Source of the DNA: Mariprofundus sp.
GTDB lineage: Bacteria; Pseudomonadota; Zetaproteobacteria; Mariprofundales; Mariprofundaceae
Length of the DNA stretch: 8,806 nucleotides
Direction: 5' to 3'
NCBI GenBank assembly: GCA_030951065.1
Contig: JAUZQH010000192.1
Span: 1-8,806 of the forward strand
Shown: positions 1-6,939 of the stretch, piece after piece
How the letters are laid out: each line of letters opens with the position of its first letter
Numbering within the stretch: position 1 is the first letter of the stretch
Made by a program: the position numbers and the translations under genes
Notes under the pieces: model-generated
Told to the model about the DNA's origin: nothing
Databases searched by the model: none
The model's input: the letters and a program-made list of their open reading frames with translations, nothing else

Positions 1-123
1 AATCCATATGAAGTAAGCATCTTTCACAGAAAAAGAAAGTTTTATAGTTTAATGTCACACCATGCTTGTAATTTAAAGCTTTAATGAATCTAAGGTGCAG
101 CAGCAGTCTGAATGATCGCTTTT

Positions 124-302
124 GGCCTAGGCTGTGTGAAAACTAATTTTCATTTTTAAAAGTGGTGCGTAGGCTCTAAATATGTCCTATTAACCCCTGC
201 TGAGAGGCTCTTTGCCGTCTCAATATTAAAGATGAGTAATATAAGGTTGGGGATAAATTTCCGAAAACTTAACATCTTTTGCGTTTTCACACAGCCTAGA
301 CC
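124..302. mobile_element. MITE-like element or IS remnant with terminal inverted repeats
   Basis: The left end (124-143) and right end (283-302) are inverted copies matching at 19 of 20 positions. The inner 17 bases, CTAGGCTGTGTGAAAAC and its complement, match perfectly. The 179-bp element has no open reading frame of note, so no transposase is encoded; an element this short with intact ends is what a MITE or an internally deleted insertion sequence looks like. If the true tip is GGCTGTGTGAAAAC (130-143), a TA duplication flanks it (128-129 and 297-298). If the tip is one base further in, the duplicated target is CTAG. Both patterns are known among IS5-related and other DDE elements, but I cannot assign a family from the sequence alone. 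An alternative is a long cruciform or intergenic repeat unrelated to transposition. Confidence 0.65.
201..222. repeat. Hairpin at the centre of the MITE-like element
   Basis: TGAGAGGC (201-208) pairs with GCCGTCTCA (214-222) across a five-base loop, with one bulged G in the right arm. The stem is centred near 211.5, almost the midpoint (213) of the inverted-repeat element around it. No T-run follows, so it does not look like a terminator. A role in element folding is an inference. Confidence 0.45.
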
Positions 303-402
303 GGAAAAAGTTCGTCAGAAATTGACTTGAATCACCTCATCTTCACGGCGATTATTTTGACTGAATTACAATTACGGTGACGGTTTACTAAATACACTTA
401 AT

Positions 403-696
403 TCAAGCGGCAAGCGCATGAATTTCACTCAGCAGTTTCGTTTCATGGGCGCGGACGTGAAATAAATCATAGGCGGTCTGAAGTCTCAGCCACTGTTCTG
501 CCTTTGGCTTTCCGAAGGTGAGTTCCAATCGCATTGCCATTTCAGCGGTTATCGTGCCGCGTTCGTTTACAATTTTGGAAAGCGTTTTGCGGCTAATCCC
601 TAATGATTTGGCTGCTGATGTGATACTAACCCCCAGTGGCTTGAGTACATCTTCACGCAAAATTTCGCCGGGGTGCGCCGGATTATGCATTGCCAT
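403..696 (-). CDS. higA: HigA-family antitoxin (XRE helix-turn-helix)
   Basis: This 97-residue protein is the antitoxin of a type II HigBA pair. It binds and neutralises the HigB ribonuclease and, with or without it, represses the shared promoter. The N-terminus ([17 protein letters not shown], about residues 8-24) is the signature opening of the HigA/VapI family. A helix-turn-helix covers roughly residues 24-62 ([20 protein letters not shown]), and a short helical tail follows. Length is normal for the family. The start at 696 is chosen over the ATG two codons in because an AAGGAGG ribosome-binding site lies six bases upstream. The gene follows higB with an 11-base gap, toxin first, the usual order for this family. 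The palindrome at 994-1012 is the likely target of this protein. The gene appears intact. Confidence 0.93.
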   Translation of the reverse strand: MAMHNPAHPGEILREDVLKPLGVSITSAAKSLGISRKTLSKIVNERGTITAEMAMRLELTFGKPKAEQWLRLQTAYDLFHVRAHETKLLSEIHALAA

Positions 697-702
697 TGTT
701 TG

Positions 703-709
703 CCTCCTT
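703..709 (-). promoter_or_regulatory. Strong ribosome-binding site of higA
   Basis: On the minus strand this reads AAGGAGG, a near-perfect Shine-Dalgarno sequence six bases before the higA start. It overlaps the higB stop codon (708-710), so ribosomes finishing the toxin end on the antitoxin's binding site. higB itself lacks any comparable site, so antitoxin translation is probably stronger than toxin translation. Confidence 0.85.
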
Positions 710-986
710 AATGGTAATCTTCATAATTTACCAGTTCGATATTTGATCCAATGAATCGGAAGGTAATCCGCCAGTTGGCTTGAACCGTTATCGACCAGAT
801 GCCTTTACGGCTCCCGCCCAACTCATGCAGGCGATAGCCTGGAAAGTCCATATCATCGGGGGACTCTGCCACATCAAGGTTGGATAGAATCCGATTCAGC
901 TTGGCGGCATGTCTGGGTTGAATGCCTGCCTTACTACCTGATTCATAAAATCGTTTCAGTCCTTTGTGCGTAAAACTGATAATCAT
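708..986 (-). CDS. higB: HigB-family toxin (RelE/ParE-fold mRNA interferase)
   Basis: This 92-residue protein matches the HigB 'plasmid maintenance killer' family along its whole length. Family members cut mRNA on the ribosome and arrest growth. Visible landmarks are the opening [17 protein letters not shown], the LHEL motif (residues 53-56), the basic [10 protein letters not shown] segment (57-66), NWRITFRF (71-78, with R73 at the position of a conserved active-site arginine) and the C-terminal NYEDYH ending in H92, which family structures place at the active site. No truncation or frameshift is visible, so the toxin should be active. The first ATG gives the family-typical N-terminus. There is no Shine-Dalgarno sequence, and the predicted transcription start falls at or next to the start codon. 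It forms an operon with higA downstream. Confidence 0.93.
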   Translation of the reverse strand: MIISFTHKGLKRFYESGSKAGIQPRHAAKLNRILSNLDVAESPDDMDFPGYRLHELGGSRKGIWSITVQANWRITFRFIGSNIELVNYEDYH

Positions 987-991
987 GCCGG

Positions 992-1020
992 ATTGTAACC
1001 TTTTAGGTTACATTTGGCAA
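992..1020 (-). promoter_or_regulatory. Sigma70-type promoter of higBA
   Basis: On the minus strand a -35 box TTGCCA (1015-1020) and a -10 box TACAAT (992-997) are separated by exactly 17 bases. Each matches the consensus at five of six or four of six positions. The expected start of transcription, about seven bases past the -10 box, is near 985, on the higB start codon. The operator palindrome overlaps the spacer and the -10 box, so a bound repressor would block RNA polymerase. Confidence 0.7.
994..1012. promoter_or_regulatory. Palindromic operator of higBA
   Basis: TGTAACCT (994-1001) and AGGTTACA (1005-1012) are perfect inverted copies around a three-base TTT spacer. The site lies 7 bases before the higB start and inside the promoter. 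HigA-type antitoxins autoregulate through palindromes of this size and position, so binding by the neighbouring HigA is the natural inference. The divergent regulator gene starts over 230 bases away, so this site probably serves only higBA. Confidence 0.8.
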
Positions 1021-1236
1021 GCAGCCTTGCGTTTTGCCTTGCGGATGGTGCATTCATAATGATCAGCCTCGTTTCTGTCTGTGCAATGGCACAATATCAG
1101 CGCCTTGTCGTAAGCCATCCAGATAGTCAGCTCAGTGCTGTATCATTTGTGTTCGGTCGTAAAAACGTCACAAGCAGCTACTTGTCGAAGCGCCCCGAAA
1201 CTCTGGCATCGGTTATGGCCCGCATGAAATAGAACA
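1021..1236. other. Intergenic gap between higBA and the hyf operon
   Basis: No supported gene lies here. The gap separates two leftward genes from the rightward operon and must hold the operon's promoter unless transcription starts inside the dyad just downstream. I see no good -35/-10 pair. The best -10-like hexamer is CATAAT at 1235-1240, whose 17-base-distant partner (GTTATG, 1212-1217) matches the -35 consensus poorly, so an activated promoter or another sigma factor is possible. Confidence 0.5.
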
Positions 1237-1262
1237 TAATAATTTACACATGTTCGTTATTA
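1237..1262. promoter_or_regulatory. Imperfect dyad, candidate operator of the regulator-hyf operon
   Basis: The outer arms TAATAA (1237-1242) and TTATTA (1257-1262) are perfectly inverted, and so are the inner arms ACA (1246-1248) and TGT (1251-1253), all about one centre at 1249.5. That makes 9 of 13 pairs symmetric. The site overlaps the only -10-like hexamer and sits just upstream of, or across, the regulator's start. Dimeric XRE proteins bind such dyads, so autoregulation by the adjacent gene is inferred. AT-rich sequence gives chance symmetry easily, which limits confidence. Confidence 0.4.
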
Positions 1263-1279
1263 CATACAATGCGGCCCCT

Positions 1280-1822
1280 ATGAATACGATTGCCAAAAAA
1301 ATCCGTTTTCTCAGAGAGCAGCAGGGATTGTCGCAGCGGGCACTGGCCGAGAGTGCCGGCATCAGTGCGGCGGCATTGTCGCAACTGGAGGCGGGGCAGA
1401 GTTCGCCGTCTGTGGCGACGCTGGAAAAGCTGGCCGATGGTCTGAATCTGACCGTGGCCTCGTTTTTTATCGATAGCGTTGATGACTCGGATGTGGAAAT
1501 TTTCACACTGGATGAGCGACCGTCCGTGCTGTTGAAGGGTGGCAGTCGTTTTGTGCCGCTTACGGCGCAACATCGTCCGGCCGGTTTCGAGCCCATGCTG
1601 GTGCAGCTGGAGCCATCCGGGAAACTCGATGAAGCGCTGTATGGTATTCGCAGTGCACAGGTGTTTGTCTGGGTACGGCGCGGACGTGCGCTGCTGGAGC
1701 ATGACGGGCGTGAATATGAAGTGCATGAAACGCAATCCGTCTATTACGATGCCCGCAAGCCGCATAACTGGAGCAATCCGTTTGAGGAAAGCTGTGAACT
1801 GTTGATGGTGCGTTCGCGGTGA
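1280..1822 (+). CDS. XRE-family regulator with C-terminal cupin domain
   Basis: A cytoplasmic DNA-binding regulator, first gene of the operon. From the ATG at 1280 the protein has 180 residues and opens with the family-typical MNTIAKKIRFLREQQGLSQ. The helix-turn-helix fills about residues 5-60 (LSQRALAESAGISAAALSQLEAG, then SPSVATLEKLADGL). A single cupin fold follows at about 103-180, ending in a PHNW motif. The first cupin motif, which in metal-binding cupins carries an HxH pair, reads ALYGIRSAQVFVWVRRG and has no histidines, so metal binding is unlikely and a small ligand or purely structural role is possible. An in-frame ATG at 1250 would add ten atypical residues and place the candidate operator across the start; neither start has a clear Shine-Dalgarno sequence. 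The stop codon shares one base with the hyfB ATG at 1822, tying this gene to the hyf-like complex as its probable regulator. The effector is unknown. Confidence 0.88.
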   Translation: MNTIAKKIRFLREQQGLSQRALAESAGISAAALSQLEAGQSSPSVATLEKLADGLNLTVASFFIDSVDDSDVEIFTLDERPSVLLKGGSRFVPLTAQHRPAGFEPMLVQLEPSGKLDEALYGIRSAQVFVWVRRGRALLEHDGREYEVHETQSVYYDARKPHNWSNPFEESCELLMVRSR

Positions 1823-3834
1823 TGCCGCTTTCTTTGCAGCTGGCACTGGCGGCATGCGGTGTTTCTTTATTGGCTGCATGCAGCCCTCTGATTTTGCGTG
1901 GACACACTATGCAGCGCATAGCATTGAGTCTGTTGCTGGCCATGGCCGGGCTATTGGCGATGTCTGCCGGTTTTAGCGGTTTGATTTCAGGCGGAGGCAG
2001 CATCACCCTGCCGTTTGGCTTGCCATGGTTGCCGCTGCATGCCGAACTGGATGCACTGGGTGCATTCTTTATGCTGGTGATCGGTTCGCTGCTGTTTCCG
2101 GTTGCTGTCTATTCGCACGGTTATTTTCGCAATGAACAACGCATCACGCCGTTGCTGGTATTTATGCCGTTGTTTGCGCTCGGCATGATGGGCGTGGTGC
2201 TGGCCGGGGATGCCCTGGCCTTTATGCTGTTCTGGGAATTGATGAGCGTATCGTCCTATTTTCTGGTCACCCATGAGCACCAGCATCTGGAGAATCGCAA
2301 AGCGGGATTTATCTATCTGCTTATGGCGCATATGGCCGGACTGCTGATTCTGGGCTCGTTCGCCACCCTGTATGCGGCTGCCGGCTCATTTGAATTTGCT
2401 GTGATGCGCGAGGCAAGTATCGAACCGTTTTGGGCATCTGCGGCCTTTTTGCTGGCCGCGTTCGGGTTCGGTACCAAAGCCGGCGTCATCCCCCTGCATG
2501 GCTGGTTGCCGGATGCGCATCCGGTTGCCCCGTCCAATGTGTCGGCGCTGATGAGTGGCATCATGCTCAAAGTGGCCGTGTTCGGATTTATCCGGGTGGT
2601 GTGGGATTTGATGGGGCCGGGTGATTTTCAATGGTGGTGGTGTGCATTGATCCTGGCGGCGGGATCAAGCTCGGCGGTGGGCGGTGTATTGCTGGCGCTG
2701 CAACAGCATGATTTGAAGCGCCTGCTGGCATATCACTCGGTGGAGAATATCGGCATTATTCTGATTGGTATCGGTCTGGCGATGCTGCTGGCCCATTTCG
2801 GGCATCCGATGCTGGCGGCGCTCGGTCTGATTGCGGGACTCTATCACACCATCAACCACGCCATTTTCAAAGGGCTGCTGTTCATGGGGGCGGGAGCTGT
2901 ATTGCACAGCACAGGTACGCGCGATATGGAATCCATGGGCGGATTGATTCACCGTATGCCGGTAACCGCTGTATTTTTTCTGGTGGCTGCCATTTCGATT
3001 TCCGCATTGCCGCCGTTTAACGGTTTTGTCTCCGAATGGCTGACCTTTCAAACCGCGCTGATGGCGCCGCAAATGGGCGGCGCATTGCTGATGGCCATTG
3101 TACCGTTTTCTGCCGCCATGCTGGCGCTGGCCGGTGCACTGGCGGCGGCCTGCTTTGTCAAAGTGTTCGGCGTTGTTTTCCTCGGCCATGCCCGTAGCAA
3201 GATGGCGGCACAGGCACAGGAAGTGGATGGCTGGATGCAGGCCGGTATGGCGATTCCTGCGATATTCTGCCTGTTGCTGGGGGTATTACCCGTGTTGTTT
3301 ATACCGCTGATTGATGCGGTGCCGCAGATGCTGTTACATGTCTCGCTGGCTGATTCCGTGCATGCACACGGCTGGTTGTGGCTGACGCCGGTGAGTGCAA
3401 GCCAGGCTTCCTATTCATCGCCACTGGCTTTGACCGGTATGATCATCATTGGTGGTCTGGTCTTCTGGTGGTTGCATCCGAAGGGGCGGGTAATTCGACG
3501 CAGCCGTATGTGGAGTTGTGGCAATCCGCATGTCAATGCACGCATGCAATACAATGCCACCGGCTTTTCGCAGCCGCTGCGGCGTATTTTTTGGGGCGTA
3601 CTGCAGCCGGACGAACATGTACATGTGGAGCGGCGGTTCCATAAATTACTGACCACTAAAGTGCGTTACACGGTGCATGTCGGCGATCTGGCGGTAAAAC
3701 ATCTGTATCAGCCGATTGGCCGATTGACGCTGTCCATCGCACGCTGGCTGAACACGCAGCACCAATATGGTATCCATACCAATCTGACCTGGACATTTGT
3801 CACGGTGATCCTGTTGCTGGCCCTGTTCGCATGA
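1819..3834 (+). CDS. hyfB: HyfB-like antiporter-type membrane subunit (NuoL family)
   Basis: A 671-residue inner-membrane protein, about the length of E. coli HyfB, with around sixteen hydrophobic segments. It is the large ion-translocating subunit of complex I/group 4 hydrogenase-type machines. Counting from the GTG at 1819, the conserved transmembrane glutamate is E140 (FWELMSVSSYF), the lysine of GTKAGVIPLHGWLPDAH is K220, and a second intramembrane lysine is K251 (IMLKVAVF). These are the residues thought to carry protons in NuoL/M/N-type subunits. The soluble C-terminal stretch with WSCGNPHVNARMQYNATGFS and a last transmembrane helix is HyfB/HycC-like rather than NuoL-like and lacks NuoL's long lateral helix signature. 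The start is GTG at 1819 (GTGA overlap) or ATG at 1822 (TGATG overlap); no Shine-Dalgarno sequence is visible, so translation is probably coupled to the regulator. Confidence 0.93.
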   Translation: MMPLSLQLALAACGVSLLAACSPLILRGHTMQRIALSLLLAMAGLLAMSAGFSGLISGGGSITLPFGLPWLPLHAELDALGAFFMLVIGSLLFPVAVYSHGYFRNEQRITPLLVFMPLFALGMMGVVLAGDALAFMLFWELMSVSSYFLVTHEHQHLENRKAGFIYLLMAHMAGLLILGSFATLYAAAGSFEFAVMREASIEPFWASAAFLLAAFGFGTKAGVIPLHGWLPDAHPVAPSNVSALMSGIMLKVAVFGFIRVVWDLMGPGDFQWWWCALILAAGSSSAVGGVLLALQQHDLKRLLAYHSVENIGIILIGIGLAMLLAHFGHPMLAALGLIAGLYHTINHAIFKGLLFMGAGAVLHSTGTRDMESMGGLIHRMPVTAVFFLVAAISISALPPFNGFVSEWLTFQTALMAPQMGGALLMAIVPFSAAMLALAGALAAACFVKVFGVVFLGHARSKMAAQAQEVDGWMQAGMAIPAIFCLLLGVLPVLFIPLIDAVPQMLLHVSLADSVHAHGWLWLTPVSASQASYSSPLALTGMIIIGGLVFWWLHPKGRVIRRSRMWSCGNPHVNARMQYNATGFSQPLRRIFWGVLQPDEHVHVERRFHKLLTTKVRYTVHVGDLAVKHLYQPIGRLTLSIARWLNTQHQYGIHTNLTWTFVTVILLLALFA

Positions 3835-4787
3835 GTGTCATGGCATCCATATCTGTTCAGCTGTTCCAGGCCGTTCTGCTGGTGCTGATTGCGCCACTTG
3901 CGGCGGGTTTTGTGTCCACCTGCAAGGCGCGTTTACAAAACCGGCGCGGGGCAGGTGTGTTGCAGCCATGGCGTGATTTGCGCAAGCTCTTTGCCAAGGA
4001 AGTTGTGATGGCCGAACACGCTTCATGGATATTTCGTTTCGCGCCCTACATCGTGTTTACCGCCACGATGATGGCAGCCAGTGTGGTTCCGGCCCTGATG
4101 GTCGACACACCCTTGTCCCTGACTGCAGATGTGATTGCGCTGGTCGCACTATTGGCGCTGGCGCGTTTCTTCCTGGCCCTGGCCGGTATGGATATCGGTA
4201 CGGCCTTTGGCGGCATGGGCGCGAGTCGGGAAATGACTTTTTCGGCGCTGGCCGAGCCGGCCATGTTGATGAGTATCTTTGTGCTTTCACTCGGCGCACA
4301 CAGCACCAACCTGACCACCATGATCAACCATACCCTGAATACGCCTGTCATGATGCAGCCTTCCATTGCCTTTGCACTGGCCGCCATGGTGATGATCGCG
4401 ATGGCCGAAAACGGGCGCATCCCGATCGATAATCCGAATACGCATCTGGAACTGACCATGATTCATGAGGCGATGTTGCTGGAATATTCCGGGCGCCACC
4501 TGGCTCTGATGGAATGGGCCTCGCAGATCAAGCTGATCCTGTTTGCCACCCTGCTGGTCGATCTGTTTGTACCGTGGGGGATCGCGGCCCATGCAGATCC
4601 CGGCGGTGTTGTTCTGGCATGTGTGTTCTGGTTGTTCAAGCTGGCTGTGTTATTTGTACTGCTGGCCCTGGCTGAAACGGGCATGGCAAAACTGCGTCTG
4701 TTCGAGGTGCCGGAGTATCTCAGTGCCGCCTTTGTGCTGGCTTTTCTCGGCCTGATTACGCATTACATGCTGGAGGTGGCCGTATGA
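3831..4787 (+). CDS. hyfC: HyfC-like membrane anchor subunit (NuoH family)
   Basis: A 318-residue inner-membrane protein, close to the length of E. coli HyfC. NuoH-type subunits connect the peripheral redox arm to the antiporter-like subunits and pass the conformational or electrostatic signal that drives ion pumping. Family marks are RRGAGVLQPWRDLRKLFAKE (residues 38-57), the FGGMGASREMTFSALAEPA loop (126-144) and the acidic run ENGRIPIDNPNTHLELT (193-209) followed by MIHEAMLLEYSGR (210-222). Its glutamates and aspartates correspond to the charged funnel of NuoH. All these landmarks are intact. It overlaps hyfB by ATGA and has no obvious Shine-Dalgarno sequence, so translation is likely coupled. 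Confidence 0.93.
   Translation: MSVMASISVQLFQAVLLVLIAPLAAGFVSTCKARLQNRRGAGVLQPWRDLRKLFAKEVVMAEHASWIFRFAPYIVFTATMMAASVVPALMVDTPLSLTADVIALVALLALARFFLALAGMDIGTAFGGMGASREMTFSALAEPAMLMSIFVLSLGAHSTNLTTMINHTLNTPVMMQPSIAFALAAMVMIAMAENGRIPIDNPNTHLELTMIHEAMLLEYSGRHLALMEWASQIKLILFATLLVDLFVPWGIAAHADPGGVVLACVFWLFKLAVLFVLLALAETGMAKLRLFEVPEYLSAAFVLAFLGLITHYMLEVAV
4772..4776 (+). promoter_or_regulatory. Ribosome-binding site of hyfE
   Basis: GGAGG lies seven bases before the hyfE ATG at 4784, inside the end of hyfC. It fixes the hyfE start at the ATGA overlap rather than at a later methionine. Confidence 0.7.
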
Positions 4788-5461
4788 TCATCTCATTTGC
4801 GCAGCAATTGATTGATGGTCTGGCCGCATTGATGCTGCTGGTTTCATTTGCCCTGCTGGCACAGCATCGCATGTTATCTGTACTGCACTGGTTTGCCGCC
4901 CAGGGGGTGCTGCTGTCGATTACCGCTGCGGTCGTCGCATATTCCAGCGGGCACGATGAGCTCTATGCATCTGCTGCGATGGCGTTTTTGCTCAAGGGGA
5001 TGCTGTTGCCCTGGCTGTTGTGGCGTGTCATTCGCCAGTTGCATGTGCACCGCGAAGTGGAACCCCTGATGAATAATGCCGTGACGATGATGCTGGCGCT
5101 CGCTATCACCCTGTTTGCCTTTCATGTGATTCATCCTATTGAAAATATTTCTGAATTAATGACGCGCAATACGATGTCCATTGCCACAGCCTGTGTCTTG
5201 CTGGCCATGTTGATGATGATGACAAGAAAGAAGGCCATCACCCAGGTGGTCGGTTTTCTGGCTGTTGAAAATTCCCTGTTTTTTGCCGCTATCGGTGCCA
5301 CCAACGGGATGCCGTTAATTGTGGAAATCGGCATCGCTTTTGATGTATTGATCGCCGCCCTGATTTTCGGCGTATTCTTTTTTGAAATCCGCAATACATT
5401 CGATTCTCTGGAAGTTGATGCCATGCAGGCCTCGCTGGTTGATAAGGATGATGAATCGTGA
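4784..5461 (+). CDS. hyfE: HyfE-like small membrane subunit (NuoK-like)
   Basis: A 225-residue inner-membrane protein with about six or seven hydrophobic helices, similar in size to E. coli HyfE. The N-terminal part has a lysine in a hydrophobic helix (MAFLLKGMLLPWLLWRVI, about residues 66-83). The C-terminal part carries ITQVVGFLAVENSLFFAAI, whose buried glutamate corresponds to the NuoK transmembrane glutamate, followed by VEIGIAFDVLIAALIFGVFFFEI. The last twenty residues are soluble and acidic (DKDDES at the end). The subunit bridges the NuoH-like and antiporter-like proteins in the membrane arm. It overlaps hyfC upstream and hyfF downstream by four bases. Confidence 0.9.
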   Translation: MIISFAQQLIDGLAALMLLVSFALLAQHRMLSVLHWFAAQGVLLSITAAVVAYSSGHDELYASAAMAFLLKGMLLPWLLWRVIRQLHVHREVEPLMNNAVTMMLALAITLFAFHVIHPIENISELMTRNTMSIATACVLLAMLMMMTRKKAITQVVGFLAVENSLFFAAIGATNGMPLIVEIGIAFDVLIAALIFGVFFFEIRNTFDSLEVDAMQASLVDKDDES

Positions 5462-6939
5462 ATATGTTTATCGCCACGCTGCTTTCTCCGCTGGTCGGAG
5501 GTCTGTTGCTGGCATGGATCCGCAATCCGGAGCTGGCGGCGAAACTGAATATCCTGACCGGAATATTGACGTTTTCCTGCAGTATCCTGCTCTCGCTACA
5601 GGTGGTTGGCCATGATGCTGTCGATGCCATGGGCGGCTGGTTTCATCTGGATGCCTATAATGTGTTTCTGGTGGCGCTGACCGCCTTCGTCGGCATGACC
5701 ACAACCGTTTTTTCCCGACCCTATATGCGGCATGAACTGGAAAACGGGCGGCTTGATACGGGGCGTATGCGCTTATATCACAGCATGTATCAGTTGTTTC
5801 AGTTCGGTATGTTGCTGGGTTTCACGACCAATAATATCGGTGTGTTGTGGGTGTCGCTGGAGCTGGCCACGCTGGCTACCGTGCTGCTGGTATCATTATA
5901 TCGCACGCCCGCATCCATCGCGGCAGCCTGGAAATATTTCATCCTCTGCGGCATGGGCATTGCACTGGCCCTGTTCGGTACAGTGCTGATTTTTTTCGCT
6001 TCATCAGCGGTGATTGGTCATGGCAATGAAGCGTTAACGTGGACGGTGCTGATGCAACATGCATCTGAACTGGATGGTACGGTTATGAGCATCGCCTTCT
6101 GTTTCCTGATGGTCGGTTACGGTACCAAGGTCGGGCTGGCACCGATGCATGCATGGTTGCCCGATGCGCATGGTGAGGGGCCGACACCGGTTTCCGCTGT
6201 GCTCTCCGGCCTGCTGCTCAATCTGGCTCTGTATGCGCTGGTGCGCTGCAAGATGCTGGTGGATGGTGCGACCGAAACGGATATGGCCGGTCATATCATG
6301 ATGGGTTTCGGCCTGTTCTCGCTGGCTGTGGCTGCATTATCCCTGCACAAACAGCGTGATATCAAACGCCTGTTTTCCTTTTCATCGGTGGAGCATATGG
6401 CATTGATGACCTTTTCTTTCGGTATCGGCACGCCGCTGGCCACGTTTGCCGCCCTGCTGCATATGACGGTACATTCGCTGGTCAAGTCGGCCATTTTCTT
6501 TACCGTCGGTCATGCCGCCCAGGCCATGGGTACGCAGAAAATGGCCGAAATTCGCGGTCTGATCCGCCATCACCCGGGTATCGGCTGGGGATTGCTGATT
6601 GGTGTGGCGGCCATTGCCGGGTTTCCGCCGTTCGGAGTGTTTATCAGTGAATTTCTGATCTTTTCCGCCGCACTTGAATCGTATCCGTGGACAACCGTGC
6701 CGCTATTGATCGGGCTGCTGGTCGCCATGGCCGGTCTGTTCCGTTTTGTGCAGCCGATGGTTTACGGCGAAACCGCAGTGCAGGCCAGACCGGTGCATGT
6801 GAATATGTCGCCGGTGTATGTGCATTTGACGCTGGCGCTGTTGCTGGGGCTGTCGATTCCGGCCTTCCTGGCCGACTGGTATCATCAGGCAGCTGCCTTG
6901 ATTACCATGTCATACAGCGCTGCCGGAGATGTTGTATGA
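5458..6939 (+). CDS. hyfF: HyfF-like antiporter-type membrane subunit (NuoM/N family)
   Basis: A 493-residue inner-membrane protein with about fourteen transmembrane helices, the second antiporter-like subunit of the complex. The intramembrane glutamate is E135 (WVSLELATLATV). The key lysine is K224 (GYGTKVGLAPMHAWLPDAH), and K343 lies in MTVHSLVKSAIFF. The run HGEGPTPVSAVLSGLLLNLALYALVR is characteristic of HyfF: the lysine that HyfB and NuoL carry in the next helix is an asparagine here (LLLNLAL), as is typical of HyfF. It is therefore HyfF rather than HyfD, and no HyfD gene is present. Translation starts at GTG 5458, in a GTGA overlap with hyfE; AAGGA at 5444-5448, nine bases upstream, supports GTG over the ATG at 5464. 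Confidence 0.92.
   Translation: MNMFIATLLSPLVGGLLLAWIRNPELAAKLNILTGILTFSCSILLSLQVVGHDAVDAMGGWFHLDAYNVFLVALTAFVGMTTTVFSRPYMRHELENGRLDTGRMRLYHSMYQLFQFGMLLGFTTNNIGVLWVSLELATLATVLLVSLYRTPASIAAAWKYFILCGMGIALALFGTVLIFFASSAVIGHGNEALTWTVLMQHASELDGTVMSIAFCFLMVGYGTKVGLAPMHAWLPDAHGEGPTPVSAVLSGLLLNLALYALVRCKMLVDGATETDMAGHIMMGFGLFSLAVAALSLHKQRDIKRLFSFSSVEHMALMTFSFGIGTPLATFAALLHMTVHSLVKSAIFFTVGHAAQAMGTQKMAEIRGLIRHHPGIGWGLLIGVAAIAGFPPFGVFISEFLIFSAALESYPWTTVPLLIGLLVAMAGLFRFVQPMVYGETAVQARPVHVNMSPVYVHLTLALLLGLSIPAFLADWYHQAAALITMSYSAAGDVV

Larger units (their letters stand above)
1..402. other. Gene-free left flank
   Basis: No credible coding region is visible on either strand here. The stretch is AT-rich compared with the operon on the right. 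Its only clear structure is the inverted-repeat element at 124-302, described separately. Bases 1-123 show nothing I can name. Bases 303-402 separate the element from the end of higA and contain two similar short runs, TTGACTTGAATCAC (322-335) and TTGACTGAATTAC (357-369), of unknown meaning. I see no strong GC-rich stem followed by a T-run that would serve as a terminator for higA. Confidence 0.6.

Noticed and set aside
201..222. Central hairpin of the repeat element as a rho-independent terminator.
   Set aside because: The stem is bulged and no U-tract follows on either strand; its position at the element's midpoint fits element structure better.
1170..1185. Short inverted repeat ACAAG-N6-CTTGT as an operator or terminator.
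   Set aside because: Five-base arms with no inner or outer extension and no T-run are expected by chance in this much sequence.
1014..1232. Open frame of 72 codons on the plus strand between higB and the regulator.
   Set aside because: It begins with TTG beside the higBA operator, has no ribosome-binding site, shows no recognisable domain and looks like chance.
1244..1879. Long open frame of 211 codons on the minus strand, opposite the regulator and the start of hyfB.
   Set aside because: It is antisense to two well-supported genes; its composition (many His, Gln, Arg) is typical of the reverse frame of a gene with G/C-rich third positions.
6687..6935. Upstream extension of hyfG to 612 codons.
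   Set aside because: The added 83 codons lie in another frame of hyfF, and the family-typical NuoC-like start is at 6936 with an ATGA overlap and a GGAG site.
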